Assembly: GCA_002456975.1 (NCBI GenBank)
Contig: NTKA01000018.1
Coordinates: forward strand, 1-37,196
Direction of reading: 5' to 3'
From: Halieaceae bacterium MED-G27
GTDB lineage: Bacteria > Pseudomonadota > Gammaproteobacteria > Pseudomonadales > Halieaceae
Length of the DNA stretch: 37,196 bases
Shown here piece by piece: positions 34,274 to 37,196 of this stretch (the first letter of the stretch is position 1; each line of letters opens with the position of its first letter). A program made the translations under genes and the position numbers. Below the pieces are notes generated by a model that searched no databases, was not told where the DNA came from, and saw only the letters and a program-made list of their open reading frames with translations.

Positions 34274-34426
34274 AGCGTTCAGCTCCTTAGTCGTTAATGC
34301 CCCTCACTGAGGCAACGTGCGCCATCACCCCGTCTTTAGGTGCACGATGATCGGCAAATTGGTAGGGTATTAGCGTACCAGCAAAAAGAAGCGGTCCAAA
34401 CGCTCGGACCCGTGTGGGGATAGGCC

Positions 34427-34690
34427 ATGACGGACGACATTAATCTACGAGGCGCGATTGTATTGCGACCTGCGCGTGCCTTCAGCGTGCTAAAGGGCGT
34501 AGGCGCTTTATTCCTATCAATAGCGGCTGCGAGCTTCCTGCCCATCGCTGACTCCATGAGCGCAATGCTCGCCCCAATAGCAACTAACAGCACTCACCTG
34601 AGCGTCACCGGGGTGCTGTTGATAGTGCTGGCAAGCGTTGGATCAATACTGAATGAAATCAACGCTGCCAATCATACCATCGTAGACTAA
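34427..34690 (+). CDS. Small two-helix membrane protein of unknown function
   Basis: The product is 87 aa from ATG 34427, with GGGGATAGG just upstream. Two hydrophobic segments lie at about 26-48 and 60-77, with a polar N-terminus (TDDINLRG) and a short C-terminal tail. It is unrecognised. A hairpin GGTCC-8 nt-GGACC lies in the leader at 34393-34410. It ends one base before the stop of the convergent protease gene. An antisense frame of similar size (34336-34593) lacks a ribosome site. Confidence 0.55.
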   Translation: MTDDINLRGAIVLRPARAFSVLKGVGALFLSIAAASFLPIADSMSAMLAPIATNSTHLSVTGVLLIVLASVGSILNEINAANHTIVD

Positions 34691-34691
34691 A

Positions 34692-37196
34692 TCAGTTCTT
34701 TAGAGCGTCGATTATGCTTTGAAGCAGGAGCAATCGAGACCTCGGTGCTGGCGTATCGGACCCATCGGTGGATGAGGTGCCCGCCTCAGCCTCCTCTAAA
34801 TCGCTATAGCCGTCGTTATCATCATCGGTGTCTAGCTCAAGCGTTGATTCGTCAATATCGGTTTCGCTCGCTCCCGCATTCCAGTCATCAGGCATGCCAT
34901 CCCCATCAGTGTCGACCGATGCGGCCGGATCATTCGGGAAGGCATCATTGGCATCACTCACACCGTCGGCATCGCTGTCGTTGTCGGTGGCACCTGAACC
35001 CGGGGTCACTGATCCCAGCACAACGGTCTCGCTCGCATCGCTGCCCGCGTAAGCAATTATTTCGCACTCATAACTTTCGCCGTTGGTCATGCCACTCAGA
35101 GTGAGAGGTGATTGGGTCCCTGATATGGTGACCTCGTCGCCAAGGGTAGTTGTCACCAGCGTGATACCCCAGGAATTTAAAACACCGGTGTCATCTTCAA
35201 AATAATCACTCACGTCGAGGGTCCACGTACCCTTCGAGTCTTCACCCACAAATCCGTCAAGCGACTCCTCAGGCGCGAGGGTTGTGGGATAGGTTCCCAC
35301 AAGATCGATACTGTTATCGCCCCCATCCTGTAACAGGAGCTGCACTCGAGTCTCGGCTGGCGACACCAGCGCCAGTACAATGTCCCCCCTGTAAGAGTGT
35401 GTAATATCGATAGAAACTCGGAGACCGCCGGGCTCAATTGCTATCGAATCGTCAATCTCCAACTGAGAAGTAATAGGGGTGAACTCATCAAAGTACTCTT
35501 CCGGCGACGCACTGTAGGATGAACTTTCTTCGGTATCGGGCAATGTACAGGTCGCGCTGTAGCCCGTGATGACCGCCCCGTTGTCGGCGCCGGGACTGAA
35601 GTTAATGATGGCTCCACCATTGGTAGCTTCTATCGACGTTGACACGGGCGCGGAGGGTAAAATTCGGTCAGCATCGAGGTCGAAATTACTGTCAGAGACG
35701 TCGTAGAAAATATTGTCCACCGCCTTGATCATCAATCGAGCATTGAGCGATTTAACCCCGGCCGGAAATACAACCGTGTGCGAGCCGTCATTGGCTGTCA
35801 CTCCCAGAGACGTATCGAACGTTTGACCACCATCCGTCGACAGTAAGACCTCCACTTGATCAACGCCGATAGGCATTTGATCAGTGCCCGCGACATCCCA
35901 TTTGATAGTTTTTGAACCACCAACGGCCTCCCCACCATTGGGGACGGTGACAGCAAAGGGGCCTGATGCTCCGTTAACATTGATAATCATGTCATCTGAG
36001 TTCACGCCTCCAGCACCGTCCCGAACTGTCAGCCGCATATCCATCTCACGAGCCACTTGCGGTATTTTTTCTGAATTGTCGAAGTTGCCGCTTACGACTG
36101 TCTCAAGGCTAGGAAGGTATCTGGACGGGCTTGCTGTGGGTGTCAGCACCCTGAACAGAGGAATTTTTCCATCATCCTCAGCGAATAGCGCCGCTTGCGG
36201 CCCTAAATCGCGCTGCTCCCATAAATATGTCAATTCAGTCTGCTGGTTATCGAACGCTGCACCTGTCACTACTAAAGGCGTCCCCTTCGGTACCGTGTAG
36301 TCCTCCCCAGCGTTGACCACTGGCGCCGTATTACCAGTCAATATGAGTTCTCCGCAGAACTGACCCAAGCCTTGGGAGACGTAGCCGTACATCTCATCGA
36401 AGCTCTCTGAGTGGTATATCGGATCCACGCTTCCCTGAAGATTGTCGCTGGCACAAAGGCCTGGGTAGGCCTGTATCGTGGAGCCACTTCCCGGTTCATA
36501 AGCCGTTAGCGCGTTCCTATTGCCCCCAGCACAGCTCAAGGCCGACCCGTTAAAGGTGTGGTTGCCTCCTAACTGGTGACCGATCTCATGAGCGACGTAA
36601 TCGACATCGTAAAGATCTCCCTCCGGCTGAGGACTCCCGGTCACGCCACGCGCTTTATCGCCATTGCGACAGACAGATTGAAGCTGCGCGAGGCCGCCTG
36701 CCCCGGTAGAGAAAGTATGCCCTATGTCGTAATTATCTGATCCAATAATCGCGTCAATTTGCGCCTGTGACTCATCAATCAGCGTGTATGCATCGTCATT
36801 GCCATAAAAAGGTTGAGACGCCGGATCCACAAATACGATCTTATCGTTGTCGTCCACTAGCTTCAGACTGATAGACATTTCTTTTTCCAGAATGCCGTCA
36901 ACTCGATTGATCGTTCTGACCACCGCGGCAAGCGCAAAACTGGTGTCACCACCGTGAAACTGTCCGTACTCCGCGGTCGTCGCTACCGCGATGCGATATT
37001 CCCTGATCGCAGCGCCGCTACTGCGCTGAGCATAGTCTTGGGTCACTTCTCCTTTGGTCAGCGTTTTTTTTTCGGCTCTATCAGCTGCGCCTTTCTTAGC
37101 TTCAGTCTCCACCAGACAGGCCGCTGCCTTGGGTGATCTCGTGGTATCGCCTGTGTAATAGCTGATAGCTAGTCCACGGGTTAGACCGGGCCTTGG
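34692..37196 (-). CDS. Secreted metzincin metalloprotease with Ig/Fn3, P and calcium-repeat domains (5' end beyond window)
   Basis: The frame is open to the right edge with no stop, 834 residues, so the start and signal/propeptide are missing. A GTG at 37112 is internal. The reprolysin-like catalytic domain has the zinc motif HEIGHQLGGNH at about 36590-36558 and a later Met-turn candidate SFDEMYGYV. A PKD/Ig-like domain (NAGEDYTVPKGTPL) and a beta domain (TVPNGGEAVGG) follow. Then come an Fn3 first half (TNGGAIINFSPG), a proprotein-convertase P domain (SIDITHSYRGDIVLAL, KGTWTLDVSDY) and the Fn3 second half (LSGMTNGESYECEIIAY). Thrombospondin type-3-like Asp repeats (DSDADGVSD, DTDGDGMPDD, DDDNDGYSD) close the chain. 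Likely an exported, calcium-stabilised protease. Confidence 0.9.
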   Translation of the reverse strand, partial: PRPGLTRGLAISYYTGDTTRSPKAAACLVETEAKKGAADRAEKKTLTKGEVTQDYAQRSSGAAIREYRIAVATTAEYGQFHGGDTSFALAAVVRTINRVDGILEKEMSISLKLVDDNDKIVFVDPASQPFYGNDDAYTLIDESQAQIDAIIGSDNYDIGHTFSTGAGGLAQLQSVCRNGDKARGVTGSPQPEGDLYDVDYVAHEIGHQLGGNHTFNGSALSCAGGNRNALTAYEPGSGSTIQAYPGLCASDNLQGSVDPIYHSESFDEMYGYVSQGLGQFCGELILTGNTAPVVNAGEDYTVPKGTPLVVTGAAFDNQQTELTYLWEQRDLGPQAALFAEDDGKIPLFRVLTPTASPSRYLPSLETVVSGNFDNSEKIPQVAREMDMRLTVRDGAGGVNSDDMIINVNGASGPFAVTVPNGGEAVGGSKTIKWDVAGTDQMPIGVDQVEVLLSTDGGQTFDTSLGVTANDGSHTVVFPAGVKSLNARLMIKAVDNIFYDVSDSNFDLDADRILPSAPVSTSIEATNGGAIINFSPGADNGAVITGYSATCTLPDTEESSSYSASPEEYFDEFTPITSQLEIDDSIAIEPGGLRVSIDITHSYRGDIVLALVSPAETRVQLLLQDGGDNSIDLVGTYPTTLAPEESLDGFVGEDSKGTWTLDVSDYFEDDTGVLNSWGITLVTTTLGDEVTISGTQSPLTLSGMTNGESYECEIIAYAGSDASETVVLGSVTPGSGATDNDSDADGVSDANDAFPNDPAASVDTDGDGMPDDWNAGASETDIDESTLELDTDDDNDGYSDLEEAEAGTSSTDGSDTPAPRSRLLLLQSIIDALKN

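Noticed and set aside
37110-37112. GTG as the start of the metalloprotease
   Set aside because: The frame stays open to the window edge, there is no ribosome site or signal peptide, and the upstream residues look like prodomain sequence.

Overview
The window looks like chromosomal DNA of a free-living, probably marine, gammaproteobacterium (Halieaceae/OM60- or Cellvibrionales-like). This is inferred from moderate GC, a large TonB-dependent receptor, an OlsF-type ornithine-lipid synthase, a MoxR/Bat operon, a yeaC-DUF2797-pepN neighbourhood and a secreted multidomain metalloprotease. No 16S gene is present, so the taxonomy is a guess. I see no rRNA, tRNA, CRISPR array, intact insertion sequence or phage gene. 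The two outermost genes run off the window.

Layout, left to right. (1) 1-5874, minus strand: a TonB-dependent receptor followed, after a 53-bp spacer carrying a perfect hairpin, by a large surface-type lipoprotein made of two near-identical 446-residue modules. The lipoprotein is open through the left edge. (2) 5875-6358: a divergent intergenic region with two hairpins and imperfect direct repeats. (3) 6359-9883, plus: a crotonase-fold enzyme with an isomerase-like active site, then an OlsF-like bifunctional acyltransferase overlapping an LpxH-like phosphoesterase. (4) 9979-16669, plus: a tightly overlapping MoxR-DUF58-DUF4381-BatA-BatB/TPR-BatD operon. (5) 16688-24619, minus: a seven-gene run lipA-glycosyltransferase-nadK-rhomboid-yeaC-DUF2797-pepN. 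It ends in an exact 4 x 117-bp tandem array, in which the last 39 codons of pepN (stop included) are repeated three more times downstream of the gene. (6) 24695-29811: a small hydrophobic protein with a strong terminator, an NTF2-like secreted protein, a gene-free and possibly decayed 411-bp stretch, a nuclease-fold lipoprotein lacking catalytic residues, and two divergent MFS transporters. (7) 29976-34273, minus: amidohydrolase, GNAT acetyltransferase, a putative 2OG-Fe(II) oxygenase and a quinone oxidoreductase-like dehydrogenase. (8) 34427-37196: a small two-helix membrane protein convergent with a 5'-truncated secreted metzincin protease whose proprotein-convertase P domain seems to be inserted inside an Fn3 domain.

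How the genes fit together. Most of the window concerns the cell envelope: nutrient capture at the outer membrane (receptor plus lipoprotein), membrane-lipid remodelling (OlsF with the phosphoesterase), a MoxR-coupled von Willebrand-factor complex at the inner membrane, intramembrane and secreted proteolysis, and membrane transport. The observations most worth a second look are the pepN-tail tandem array, the receptor plus duplicated-module lipoprotein pair, the catalytically stripped nuclease-fold lipoprotein, and the nested P-in-Fn3 architecture. All functional statements come from reading motifs by eye. No database search was run.
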